The notes under the pieces are model-generated. The model saw nothing but the letters and a program-made list of their open reading frames with translations, was not told where the DNA came from and ran no database searches. A stretch of 64,000 nucleotides of DNA from Rhodanobacter thiooxydans (GTDB lineage: Bacteria; Pseudomonadota; Gammaproteobacteria; Xanthomonadales; Rhodanobacteraceae): contig NZ_CP127409.1 in the NCBI RefSeq assembly GCF_030291135.1, forward strand, positions 3,286,001 through 3,350,000. Direction: 5' to 3'. How positions within the stretch are numbered: position 1 is the stretch's first letter; every line of letters starts with the position of its first letter. Both the position numbers and the translations under genes were made by a program. Of the stretch, positions 20,344 through 28,718 are shown in pieces.

Positions 20344-20934
20344 TCAGCAATTTGTCGTGGTGCCCACGACGGCGCAAAGCGCGAGCGTGGCGTAAATCTG
20401 GATCGGGGTGAGAAGGGCCAAAGGGGGCGTCGCACAGGTATGTGCAACCCCGTCTTCAGAGCGGCGGATCGCCTGCGCCATCTCTGGCGGAGTGAAGTCT
20501 CGACGACGAGGGAGAGCCTGGACCAAGCGTGCAAACTCCACGCCTGCAGTCGCAGCCTCTAGGGGATTGATTGAACTACGCCCGCCAAACTTTCGATCTG
20601 GCTCGTTCTGGCCATCTTCCCGAAGGATCTGGGCAAGAACGATGGATGCGTTTGCCACGGCGACCCAATCCTCGCGCCTCATCAGAAGGAAGGCCGGGGG
20701 AACCCCCAGTGCCCCGGCCAACTTCTCGATCGTCTCGAGCTTCGCACTGGCGGCATCGCCCCTGAGGTAGCGCTTGATCAGCGTGAGGCTCACATCCGCG
20801 CGCTCAGCAAGCTGGACGCGGCTCAGTTGATCGTGGTGTCCTTCATCAGACTCGCCGGCGACACGCATGACGCGAAGAAGTGCTTCGCCGAACGACGTGG
20901 CCAACGAACTTGGTGTTTCGCTCACGGTTTGCAT
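20344..20934 (-). CDS. XRE-family regulator with C-terminal membrane anchor
   Basis: The 196-residue product has an HTH domain (about residues 35-90: SRVQLAERADVSLTLIKRYL, then KLAGALGVPPAFLLMRRED). It ends in a single hydrophobic segment (PLALLTPIQIYATLALCAVVG), so it may be a membrane-tethered regulator. The ATG at 20934 is preceded by a strong AGGAGG site. It is the first gene of the five-gene minus-strand run that ends with the NYN RNase, with 17 bp before the next gene, and is the likely operon regulator. Confidence 0.7.
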   Translation of the reverse strand: MQTVSETPSSLATSFGEALLRVMRVAGESDEGHHDQLSRVQLAERADVSLTLIKRYLRGDAASAKLETIEKLAGALGVPPAFLLMRREDWVAVANASIVLAQILREDGQNEPDRKFGGRSSINPLEAATAGVEFARLVQALPRRRDFTPPEMAQAIRRSEDGVAHTCATPPLALLTPIQIYATLALCAVVGTTTNC

Positions 20935-21777
20935 TGGGTCCCCTCCTAAGTGGGGCCAGTATGCGTAGGCCCGCATACCAGTGCCACGAAGAGCGGGCAA
21001 GAAAAGCACCCATCCGCGCTTGCGAAACAAGATCAGCCGTGATAATTGCGCGCACGCGCCACGTAATCAGGCGCGTAAAGCTGTGCATCCGGAGGCGCGC
21101 GTACGCGAGGTTCCGCCACAGACAACTGGCAACGCGGGGTATATCCGACCAATTCAATGGATGTCATGCGAACGCATATCGCGTCCACCTAACAGCGAAC
21201 TCAAGTTCAGCAAAGAGATGAGATTTGGGGAAGTGACGACGCGCGATGCGGACATGACGTACTCAGGGGGAGATACGTACGGCGGGCTGCGGCCTGTCGC
21301 CTGCATGGTGCAAGCGCGAAGCGTCGCACCCCTCACCAAGCGGGTGAGGCGCAGACGTGATCAACGGTTTAGCTATGCACCTCCACCCGGTCTGGTGTTC
21401 GGATGACAATGATCATCCAGTGCGTCTCGGTAATAGCTCTGCAGCTTGGCAGATAGAGTAAGACGAGGAGTCCTCCCCGTTGGCCGGTGCAAACTGGATA
21501 TCGGCCTAAATCGACGGGTCTAGGCCGCCAGTGCGCCCCTGCAGCTGTCAACAGCCTCGCGGGTCAGCACCGCCAGATGTTTTTGAGGGCATCGTGGTGC
21601 AGGGAAGGTCTGGGTTGCATTGCTTCCACGGCCGGGCTTATAAAGCAGTCGCGGATCGACGTATGCCGTCCGTGTTCTGCCCTGTCGATGATATTCGCTG
21701 GGTGCCCGTTCAGTCGCCAGAGGCGCGACGGGAATCAAACCACCCTTTTTCTTCTACCCCAGCGGGGGATCTTCGGC
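20935..21777. other. Intergenic region without recognised gene
   Basis: The stretch holds short overlapping frames only, none with a recognisable motif. It should contain the promoter of the minus-strand XRE operon near 20940-21000 and the promoter of the HNH gene near 21700. No tRNA, hairpin terminator or repeat was seen. Confidence 0.4.
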
Positions 21778-22131
21778 ATGGCCAACTTTCGGGCGCGGCG
21801 CGCCCATGCATTCAAACAACAACACGGACGATGCTGTTACTGCCAACACGCCGTGTGGCTCACCGACGTGGCCACATTCGCTCGACAGCATGGGCTTACG
21901 GTACGTCAGTCGATGCACTTCAAGTGCACCGCGGAACATCTGGTGGCGCGATGTGAGGGCGGCAGGAACATTCAAGAGAACATCGTTGCAGCGTGTTGGT
22001 GGTGCAATACCCGCCGACACCGTTGCAAGCATCCGCTTTCCCCGGCTGCTTTTCAGGTGTACGTGACCAAACGCCTTCACGCAGACCGGTGGCATGGTAA
22101 GCGCAGCACGTCCGCGGACGTCCCAAACTGA
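21778..22131 (+). CDS. HNH endonuclease
   Basis: The 117-residue product has a zinc-finger CCYCQ near the N-terminus, the core HLVARCEGG with its catalytic His, then NIQENIVAACWWCNTRRHR. This is a complete HNH/His-Me finger pattern. The ATG at 21778 follows GGGGGAT at good spacing. A fragment of a second copy lies at 16107. It is followed by an AlpA gene. The role may be in mobility or defence and cannot be told apart here. Confidence 0.78.
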   Translation: MANFRARRAHAFKQQHGRCCYCQHAVWLTDVATFARQHGLTVRQSMHFKCTAEHLVARCEGGRNIQENIVAACWWCNTRRHRCKHPLSPAAFQVYVTKRLHADRWHGKRSTSADVPN

Positions 22132-22217
22132 AAGCCATCAGAGAATCGAAGGGATAAAGGGCGGCGGGTCAGATTCCCAAAGTCAGCTTCATTTCTGCAC
22201 GTCATAGGTACGCCAAC

Positions 22218-22511
22218 ATGAGCACGCCAACATCGACACCTTCCTCATCCGACTCACTCACCACCAGCCGCCATGCCCCGGTTCAACATCCGAGACTTCT
22301 GCGGCTTCGTGAGGTTCTGCATCGGACGGGGATGAGCCGATCGTGGATATACCGGGAGGTGGCGGAAGGATGTTTCCCCAAACCTTTGAAACTTAACCTC
22401 ACTTCGGCTTGGCTGGAAAGCGACGTCGACAGCTGGATCCAAGCGAAGGTCGATCAACGAGATCAGCTGCGCGCATCGACCATCATGCTCAGCAAATCAA
22501 GTCATGCATGA
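22218..22511 (+). CDS. AlpA-family transcriptional regulator, copy 1
   Basis: The 97-residue product has the winged-helix/MerR-like AlpA domain: LLRLREVLHRTGMSRSWIYR followed by EGCFPKPLKL and the AWLESDVDSWI signature. AlpA proteins act as excisionase-like DNA-binding proteins or activators of integrase genes on mobile elements. It lies downstream of the HNH gene and before an IS remnant. A close paralogue lies at 23997. Confidence 0.85.
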   Translation: MSTPTSTPSSSDSLTTSRHAPVQHPRLLRLREVLHRTGMSRSWIYREVAEGCFPKPLKLNLTSAWLESDVDSWIQAKVDQRDQLRASTIMLSKSSHA

Positions 22512-22559
22512 TCGAGGCATTGCCACGATCGGCGCATCCCGTAAACCGTGCCGTTAGTG

Positions 22560-22790
22560 GTTGGAGAGCTGTGGCGCCGATTCCGATCATGCAGTGCACC
22601 TCATTCAGACAGCTGTAGCAATCCAAGGCCTCGATGCAGATGGCACGGTTGAAACGTTCAATGTAGGCGTTCTGCTGGGCTGGCTTGCCGCGCTGGATCT
22701 GCAGCAGTTCGACGCCGCGCCGATGAGCCCATTGCCGCTGCGTGGCGCTGATAAGCGCCGGGTCGTAGTACATACCGAAGCATGATCTGT
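22560..22790 (-). pseudogene. IS3-family transposase remnant
   Basis: The minus strand encodes the C-terminal signature of an IS3-type OrfB: WAHRRGVELLQIQRGKP, then AYIERFNRAICIEALDCY. The DDE catalytic Glu lies in AYIERFN. Upstream codons decay rapidly, the aspartates are not recognisable, and no terminal inverted repeats were found. It is a short degraded fragment, evidence of past insertion. Confidence 0.7.
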
Positions 22791-22985
22791 TGGGCATCAT
22801 CAGGGCGAGCCGATCCCGAGGCTTCTGACCCACCGCAGGAGCTCCACCTTCCCGCGATGCGCGCCCAGCCAGATGCGCCACGCCAGGCAAATCTGATCAC
22901 TCAGACACCATCCAAGCCGCTCGCCGGCGACCATTCCACTGACATGACGGCATAACCGTTTGCATCATCTCCACGGAGGCGGAGC

Positions 22986-23459
22986 CTATACGGGGTGTCG
23001 ATAGGAATGATCGCTGGAACCACCTGACTCCCTGCTATCAGCAAATCTCAGAGCTGTCTGATTGAACGAACTCTCGTACACCATCTTCCGATTCAGCCCC
23101 ATCATCTCCACGTTGAGCTGACCGACCCGCTCCTTGGCCCGTTCTTCAAGACTTCCATCGCGACGGGGCGCCGTTGGCAAAACCAGTGGCGCCCCGCAGT
23201 ACCGTGGGTCGTCCAAATTCTTGACCATATCGACCAGCTCCCTTACTCCACGGTGGTACGCCTGCATCATTCTTCTCATATAGGGCCTGCGCATACTTCT
23301 GACGACCTCGCACTCGCCAGCTGCCTCAATCGGCCAAGATACAATGATCGCGCATTCCAGTGCCGCCACATCGTGCCCCGGTGGAACACCACTCGTCGAT
23401 ATAGCTGAGCGTCCTGCCCACACCGTGGCAACAACGTCGTGATCGCGCCAGATTCGCAT
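22986..23459 (-). CDS. Hypothetical protein (doubtful)
   Basis: A 157-codon frame with no recognised family. A Met/Arg-rich segment (MRRPYMRRMMQAYHRGVREL) precedes a charged helical part (LEERAKERVGQLNVEMMGLN). The neighbouring sequence is IS debris, and another long frame overlaps its upstream part. The true start may be internal, near 23294. It may be non-coding. Confidence 0.3.
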   Translation of the reverse strand: MRIWRDHDVVATVWAGRSAISTSGVPPGHDVAALECAIIVSWPIEAAGECEVVRSMRRPYMRRMMQAYHRGVRELVDMVKNLDDPRYCGAPLVLPTAPRRDGSLEERAKERVGQLNVEMMGLNRKMVYESSFNQTALRFADSRESGGSSDHSYRHPV

Positions 23460-23497
23460 TCAGTACTGGGCGAAGCTCACATGCTAGACAGGCGACA

Positions 23498-23851
23498 TCA
23501 TCCCCGATAGCGGCACCCCGACGTGCAGGTCTCATGCACGACCACCTCTGACAGCAACGGGAGCGCCGGCTTGAGGCGATCCCATATCCAGATCGACAAC
23601 CGCTCGCTGGTCGGATTCTCCAGTCCCACGATGTCATTGAGGTAGTGGTGATCCAGTTGGTCGTAGAGTGGCTGGAAGGCAGCCTTGACGTCTGAAAAAT
23701 CCAACACCCAACCGGTATCCGCTCCGAGCTCGCCCCTGAGATGAATCTCGACGCGGAAGGAGTGCCCGTGCAGACGGGAACACTTGTGGTCTTCGGGCAC
23801 ATTCGGTAGCCGGTGTGCCGCTTCGAGTGTGAAAACCTTGAAAATATCCAT
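23498..23851 (-). CDS. queD: 6-carboxytetrahydropterin synthase, island copy
   Basis: A second, complete QueD of 117 residues. It keeps [26 protein letters not shown] and the catalytic Glu in [12 protein letters not shown], including the usual family C-terminus that the chromosomal copy lacks. It is diverged from 8307-8669 at the DNA level by roughly a quarter of positions in the aligned part (estimated by eye), so it is an acquired homologue rather than a recent duplicate. The ATG at 23851 matches the conserved N-terminus. It sits between AlpA genes, with no other queuosine gene nearby. Confidence 0.93.
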   Translation of the reverse strand: MDIFKVFTLEAAHRLPNVPEDHKCSRLHGHSFRVEIHLRGELGADTGWVLDFSDVKAAFQPLYDQLDHHYLNDIVGLENPTSERLSIWIWDRLKPALPLLSEVVVHETCTSGCRYRG

Positions 23852-23996
23852 GACGGCATTGTACATCCCGCCTCGCAACACACCCGCGCCACAACAGAAG
23901 TTGTGGCCAACCGTCACATGCTGAATCCAGATCACACTCGGAGAGTCAGCAGATCCAGAAAATATGCGCTTCACTACACTTCGAAAGCTCAATGCC

Positions 23997-24275
23997 ATGA
24001 GTACGGCAAAGTCGACATTGCCTCCAGAAGGCTCACCCATCACCGGCACCCATATCCCGACCCAACATCCAAGACTTCTGCGGCTTCGCGACGTCCTGTA
24101 CCGGACGGGCATGAGCCGTTCGCGGGTATACGCGCACATGGCCGAAGGCCAGTTCCCCAGACTCGTGAAACTTGGACGTTCCTCAGCGTGGTTGGAAAGC
24201 GAGATCGAAGCGTGGATCGCGGCCAAGATCGCTCAACGGGACCAACTGTTTGAAAAGCCGTCTACCCCTCAATGA
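23997..24275 (+). CDS. AlpA-family transcriptional regulator, copy 2
   Basis: The 92-residue paralogue of the protein at 22218 shares [20 protein letters not shown] and the signature [16 protein letters not shown]. The ATG at 23997 matches the start of the first copy (MST). Two related AlpA genes in one island suggest either duplication or fusion of two elements. Confidence 0.85.
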   Translation: MSTAKSTLPPEGSPITGTHIPTQHPRLLRLRDVLYRTGMSRSRVYAHMAEGQFPRLVKLGRSSAWLESEIEAWIAAKIAQRDQLFEKPSTPQ

Positions 24276-24623
24276 AATCCGTTGGACATTGCGGACATAC
24301 CCGCCGGCTGTGACACACAGTTGTCCGCGTGCGCCGGTGCAGTTGGCTCGCAGATGCCATCTATGCGGGAGGCAGCAAATTGTTCGTCAGCAGATCAGGC
24401 GCTACGCCAGCAAAGGGCGAATAACAGATGGTGCGGACGGTCAGCCGGCGGGGCGCTGCGCTCATCGGTGGGCGAGGCGTCATCCAGCCCTCGGTTAGCA
24501 TGCCGGGCTACGCAACCCTTCCATATGACCTCCTCAATCATCTGGGCTTCTCGGCGCCCTTGCCGAACATCAGATGGCGCAGCTCCGGGACCAGGTAGCG
24601 GATCTGGATGGCGCAGCCGACTC
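24276..24623. other. Intergenic region, possible gene debris
   Basis: No intact gene is seen. On the minus strand near 24500-24615 the short peptide RYLVPELRHLMFGKG is encoded in an open frame without a proper start, and could be the tail of a decayed gene. It was not identified. Confidence 0.3.
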
Positions 24624-24986
24624 TCAGTAGAAGTCGCTGCGCCCCCATTGAAAGCGCTCGTAGGCCTCGGCACACTCATCGTCGGTTGGTTGATGAAAAG
24701 AGGGCTCGTTCCCATGTCTGATCAACAACGCGGTGCGGTACCAGACGTCAAAGTCAGTCCGCTCTATGTGAAAGCCTGCGCGTGCAGCCTCATATTCGGG
24801 TTCGGGTCGTATTGACCTGCCGACACCGTTGAGGGATCGCAGCCGTTCGACTGCCTGATCTGCGGATTGCGCCCCATCCAGCCCAGAGTTTTCGCCAAGG
24901 ACGAATGCAGTCGCCCAGACCGCCCGTTCCATATCGTTCATCAAAAGCCATACCAACTCTGGTGAGCGTTGTTTTGAGGTAGTCAT
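24624..24986 (-). CDS. Hypothetical protein
   Basis: The 120-residue product is acidic and helical, with no signal peptide or membrane segment. It begins MTTSKQRSPELVWLLMNDME and ends with an acidic helix and aromatic tail (DECAEAYERFQWGRSDFY). No family was recognised. It has a plausible ATG at 24986 and codon usage like real genes nearby. It lies on the same strand as the downstream integrase-associated genes. Confidence 0.5.
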   Translation of the reverse strand: MTTSKQRSPELVWLLMNDMERAVWATAFVLGENSGLDGAQSADQAVERLRSLNGVGRSIRPEPEYEAARAGFHIERTDFDVWYRTALLIRHGNEPSFHQPTDDECAEAYERFQWGRSDFY

Positions 24987-25325
24987 TGTCGCCTCACTGC
25001 AAAAATGTCAAAAATGCGAGCCGGGTGCCACCCCGTCGTCGCGCCGCCAGATCGGGCGCGTTACGCCGATAGGGGCTACGTTGGTACTGGATTTGCCTTG
25101 TCAGTCTCTCAACGCAAGGGCCCGATGCTGCTCCCGCAACTACCGTCTCGATTGCGTTCGGATGCACCTCACGGAGGAGCGCCATGACGGCATCCGCGGA
25201 GAGAAGTGCCAAGTAGCAGAGTGATGCCACGGTTCAGCCAGAACTTGACGGTGAGGCACTCCCACACGCCTGGCGATGGCGTTTGCGCAGCTCGACAACG
25301 CCGACACCACTTCCTGTTGAGTGTC

Positions 25326-25577
25326 TCAGCCCGTGTGCGCACCGAAGCGGTACAAGCTGAACCAGCCTTTTTCGATGTCCGGGGTCAGATAGAAAGCTCC
25401 CGTGGTGTGCTTTTCCAGTTCAGCCAACATCCTCACCTCGTGGACTGTCGGGTAATGGCGGAGCAGGCGGTGAGCTTCTTGTCGGACCTCCTCCGGGACG
25501 GCCTTGTCTTCCCGCAGTTCCTTGAGAAATGCGCCGGTCTGCAGGAGATTCCGCGTGCGTTCGTCGGGAGTTGTCAT
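25326..25577 (-). CDS. BPSL0761-like small protein
   Basis: The 83-residue product starts MTTPDERTRNLLQTGAFLKE and contains VPEEVRQEAHRLLRHYPTV. These features match my recollection of the BPSL0761 family, which often accompanies integrases and TraI-like genes in proteobacterial islands. Function is unknown. The ATG at 25577 was chosen over the longer frame start at 25622 because it begins the family motif. Confidence 0.65.
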   Translation of the reverse strand: MTTPDERTRNLLQTGAFLKELREDKAVPEEVRQEAHRLLRHYPTVHEVRMLAELEKHTTGAFYLTPDIEKGWFSLYRFGAHTG

Positions 25578-25748
25578 GCCGAGCTCCGGTTCGTGGGATG
25601 GCGGTGGAAATTTCCTTGGCACGCTCGGATACTCACCGACCGGTGCCCGGCGGATGAAGCACCCTCCTCAGACGCCATTTTGCGAATTGACGTCTCAGCA
25701 CCCGCGACGAGCCTACGGCCCAGGTCGCCGTGCTCCATCGGCACGGCC

Positions 25749-26603
25749 TCAGCGTGGCTTCGTGTTCCGCTTCGCGCTGTCGCGATCAGCCTTGCTGACC
25801 ACCTCCCTGATCGCCTCGAGCCGATGGGGACTGCACGCGAAGCGGGTGCGGCTGAGCAGGAGTGCCGTCATCGCGTCTGCGAGATCGGGCCGTACCGCGC
25901 GCAGCGTGTCCAAGGGCTTGCGGATCAGCTCCACGCCGAGCAGTTCATGGCCGACCGTGAGCGCCCTTTCGGTGCAGTAGCCCTCCTCGGTATAGCTCAC
26001 CGTCTTGCCGACGTCGTGCAACAGCGCAGCGATGACGCCCAGCTCGTACTCGGCGGCACCGAAGCTCACCTGCTTCGGTGCCGGGGACGACATCACGTCA
26101 GCCACGCCGCGGGCCACCTCCAGACTGTGCCATGCGAGGCCGCCGGGCCATGCGTGGTGCTTGGTGCCCGCCGTCGCTGTCCAGAAGCCATGGAACACGG
26201 GCGTGAGGGTAAACACATCACTGACGAACCGACGCAGATCCGGTGCCGTGATGGTCTGGAGCAGGTCATAGACGTCCACCACCACTGATGGAACGGGACA
26301 CAGCTCTGCTGACATCACCTCGACTGGGTCGATGGCGTCGTCGCGCCGTGCACTCACGACATACATCTGATGATTGGGCAGGCTCAGAATCACCGCGCAC
26401 ACCTTGTCCACGGCATCCGGATCGCCAAACAAGGGCGGATCAACCCAGCTGACCACGGGATATATCCCGTCTTGGGTGGCGAAGTTCACGCTGTAGGGCG
26501 CCCGCGTCTGGGGAAGCGAACCATCCCAGAGCAGCACTCCTTCGCGGAGGTAACGAAAGGAGTCATGGGTCATGTCGATCTCTGCAGCATGAAGGTTGTT
26601 CAT
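25749..26603 (-). CDS. HD-domain protein, TraI-like
   Basis: The 284-residue product contains an HD phosphohydrolase-type motif set: HHAWPGGLAWHS (His159) and ALLHDVGK (His196-Asp197). The same arrangement occurs in the TraI/HD relaxase-associated domain of integrative elements. N-terminal residues 1-110 are unassigned. It follows the integrase gene by 56 bp on the same strand, so it is probably part of the integration module. No relaxase catalytic domain is present, so a role in conjugation is not shown. Confidence 0.72.
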   Translation of the reverse strand: MNNLHAAEIDMTHDSFRYLREGVLLWDGSLPQTRAPYSVNFATQDGIYPVVSWVDPPLFGDPDAVDKVCAVILSLPNHQMYVVSARRDDAIDPVEVMSAELCPVPSVVVDVYDLLQTITAPDLRRFVSDVFTLTPVFHGFWTATAGTKHHAWPGGLAWHSLEVARGVADVMSSPAPKQVSFGAAEYELGVIAALLHDVGKTVSYTEEGYCTERALTVGHELLGVELIRKPLDTLRAVRPDLADAMTALLLSRTRFACSPHRLEAIREVVSKADRDSAKRNTKPR

Positions 26604-26659
26604 CGGGCTTTCCTCATTGCGTGTATACGAAGGTTGGTCTCGGGAAGTGGGGTTCTCGA

Positions 26660-27988
26660 TCAGCTATCTCGGTCTCGGACCTCCTTTCCGGCGCTTGGCC
26701 CTGCCTTCAGAAGCTGTGCCAATGCAGCCTTGAGCTGCTCTGGACTCATCGTGTCGAGATCGGCGGGCGTCATCGGTGCCGCCTCCTCCTCCTTGTCGGC
26801 AAGGCGACTGTTGATGAGTCCGGCGAACGCGCGGCCATCCTGTCGGGTCAGATTCGGCACGTAGCGCGAGTACACGCGGAACAACATGTCGGTGTTCGTA
26901 TGGCCCAGCGTTCTGGCGATCCACTCGGGGTTCTCGCCCGAGGCCAGCATCAGCGTGGCAGCGGTGTGGCGGGTCTGGTACGGACGCCGCTTCTCCAGCT
27001 CCAGGTAGCGCAGCAGCGGGTACCAGACGCGGTTGGTGAAGTTGTGCGCGTCAATCGGGCCACCCTCCCGGGAGGGGAACACCCATGGCACCGCCGGATC
27101 GCGGGCACGTTGCTGCGCAAGGATCGCTTCGCGCACCATCGGCTGCATCGGGATGTCACGGACCGAGGACTGGTTCTTGGCGTCTTCCTCCACCTCACCG
27201 GCGACGACGGTTTCGCGCACCAGGATCAGGTTCCGCTCCAGATCCACGTATTTCCATTGCAGGCCATTGATTTCGCCCGTGCGCATCCCGGTGAAGAAGC
27301 GCGTAGCCAGGTAGTTGCGATAGTCAGGACGAACGGCATCGAGAATCCGGTTGACCTCATCCAGCGAAAACGGCTGCACATCGGTCTTCTTCTGCTTAAG
27401 CGGTTTCACGCCACGAAATGCCGGCGTCACCTCAAAGCGATCAGCCGCCTCGTTCAAGATCTGCCGCAGAAAGCACATGATCTTGTTGATGCGGGCATTG
27501 CCCAACGTGCCCTTGCGGCCCGGAAGCTGGGCGATCTGTGCGCGGAAGGCGAGCACGTCCGCCTTGGTGACCTCGCCCACCGGGCGCGACCCAAATGTCG
27601 GCAGCAGGTTCTTGTTGAGCACCTCGCGCACACACGATCGATGCAGTCGTCGCCACTGCGGCGACATCTCGAGGAACCACAGCTCGGCGAAGTCGGTGAA
27701 CAGAGGAGTGGCCGCCTTCGCTGCACCGGAGTCAGCCATCTGCACGGTTGGACGCAACCCAACGGCAGGAGCACCGAACTGCGCTGCCCGAGGGCTGCCT
27801 GGAAAAACTGCGGCGTAGTCGAACGCCCCTTGAGCCATGTCCTTCTGGACGCGATTGAGCAGCGACTGGACCTTCTTCCGGTTCTCCGACGTATCGGGGA
27901 GTGCCGTCTGCTCGCGGCACCGCACACCCCGATAGAAGAAGTCCAGATAGAGCGTACCGGTCTCCGGCCGCACCCGAACCTTAGCCAT
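26660..27988 (-). CDS. Tyrosine-type site-specific integrase
   Basis: The 442-residue product has an N-terminal arm-binding region (MAKVRVRPETGTLYLDFFYR), a core-binding SAM-like domain (about residues 100-190), and a catalytic domain. The catalytic domain contains FFTGMRTGEINGLQW (first Arg), PYQTRHTAATLML (second Arg), LGHTNTDMLFRVYSRY (His and Tyr nucleophile). The start ATG at 27988 overlaps the end of the excisionase-like gene by 8 bp. Its target is unknown. It may belong to an element nested in the island. Confidence 0.93.
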   Translation of the reverse strand: MAKVRVRPETGTLYLDFFYRGVRCREQTALPDTSENRKKVQSLLNRVQKDMAQGAFDYAAVFPGSPRAAQFGAPAVGLRPTVQMADSGAAKAATPLFTDFAELWFLEMSPQWRRLHRSCVREVLNKNLLPTFGSRPVGEVTKADVLAFRAQIAQLPGRKGTLGNARINKIMCFLRQILNEAADRFEVTPAFRGVKPLKQKKTDVQPFSLDEVNRILDAVRPDYRNYLATRFFTGMRTGEINGLQWKYVDLERNLILVRETVVAGEVEEDAKNQSSVRDIPMQPMVREAILAQQRARDPAVPWVFPSREGGPIDAHNFTNRVWYPLLRYLELEKRRPYQTRHTAATLMLASGENPEWIARTLGHTNTDMLFRVYSRYVPNLTRQDGRAFAGLINSRLADKEEEAAPMTPADLDTMSPEQLKAALAQLLKAGPSAGKEVRDRDS

Positions 27989-28217
27989 GAGCGACACCAC
28001 CATTGGCCATGGGAATGAGCGGAGCGCGGGAGGCTGACGGCGTGCCGATATCCCGCTGGATCGCCTCCCAGATGAACAGCAACTTCCTCCCTCCGAACGG
28101 CCTGATGTAGTGGACGCCTTCCAGCAGCACGGCGTCTTTGAGGCGCGTGCGGATGGTTCGAGCGTCATAGTGAATGCGGTCGGCCAGTTGGTCGGTTGTG
28201 AGATAGGTTTCGCTCAT
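27981..28217 (-). CDS. Excisionase-like DNA-binding protein
   Basis: The 78-residue product begins MSETYLTTDQLADRIHYDAR and resembles the MerR-like winged helix of Xis proteins, with a wing segment VHYIRPFGGRKLLFIWEAIQ. It overlaps the integrase start by 8 bp, which supports a paired Xis-Int unit. The ATG at 28217 was preferred over the longer frame from 28268. Confidence 0.78.
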   Translation of the reverse strand: MSETYLTTDQLADRIHYDARTIRTRLKDAVLLEGVHYIRPFGGRKLLFIWEAIQRDIGTPSASRAPLIPMANGGVAHG

Positions 28218-28250
28218 GGCAATGCTCCATGCACTGGTTTCGGGGCGAAC

Positions 28251-28277
28251 GCACATAAATATGTGCATTCGAGTGCA
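28251..28277. promoter_or_regulatory. Operator-like palindromes between xis and cro-like genes
   Basis: In the divergent spacer GCACATAAATATGTGC (28251-28266) is a near-perfect palindrome, overlapped by TGCA-N6-TGCA (28264-28277). Its position upstream of both the excisionase and the small HTH gene fits an operator for the latter. Binding is inferred. Confidence 0.5.
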
Positions 28278-28349
28278 TTTGTAGCATGCCGCTTGCGTTT
28301 GTCAAATTTTTTGTGCGAAATGCATGAAACGGTGCCAACAGGGTCGGCC

Positions 28350-28601
28350 ATGCTTCGCTACAAGCTCAAGGAAAGGATTGCTGACAAGGAGTTTGCCGAG
28401 CGTCGCCGCGTGACGATCCAGGAGATCGCGCAGGCCACCGGCATCACGAGGAATACGCTCTCGAAAATGCTCAACCAGCATGGTGCAAGCGTTCGATCGG
28501 AGAACCTCGACCGGCTCTGTGGCTACTTCAACTGTCGTATCGAGGAGCTTGTGGAGCATCTCGACGAGCCGCCCGCAAGCAAACCCGATTCCAGGCCATG
28601 A
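28350..28601 (+). CDS. Small Cro/XRE-family repressor
   Basis: The 83-residue product begins MLRYKLKERIADKEFAERRR and has an HTH (VTIQEIAQATGITRNTLSKM) followed by NLDRLCGYFNCRIEELVEHL, the pattern of YozG-like XRE proteins. It is divergent from the xis-int module and probably regulates it through the palindromes at 28251. An alternative in-frame ATG lies at 28320. Confidence 0.8.
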   Translation: MLRYKLKERIADKEFAERRRVTIQEIAQATGITRNTLSKMLNQHGASVRSENLDRLCGYFNCRIEELVEHLDEPPASKPDSRP

Positions 28602-28718
28602 AACAGCGGCCCAGTCGCTGCGTCTCAGCTTGCAAGACAGGGGTCAGCCAGAGTCGACAGCGTGACCCACGGAAGATCTCTATTCAGAGCAGAAGGGCAT
28701 GGATGACAGGCGCTGCCA

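Noticed and set aside
22490-22900. Complete IS element around the IS3 remnant
   Set aside because: No inverted repeats, no first orf and no catalytic aspartates, so only a remnant is supported.
24994-25230. 78-codon minus-strand frame
   Set aside because: No ribosome site or motif, and composition looks non-coding; left out of the gene list.
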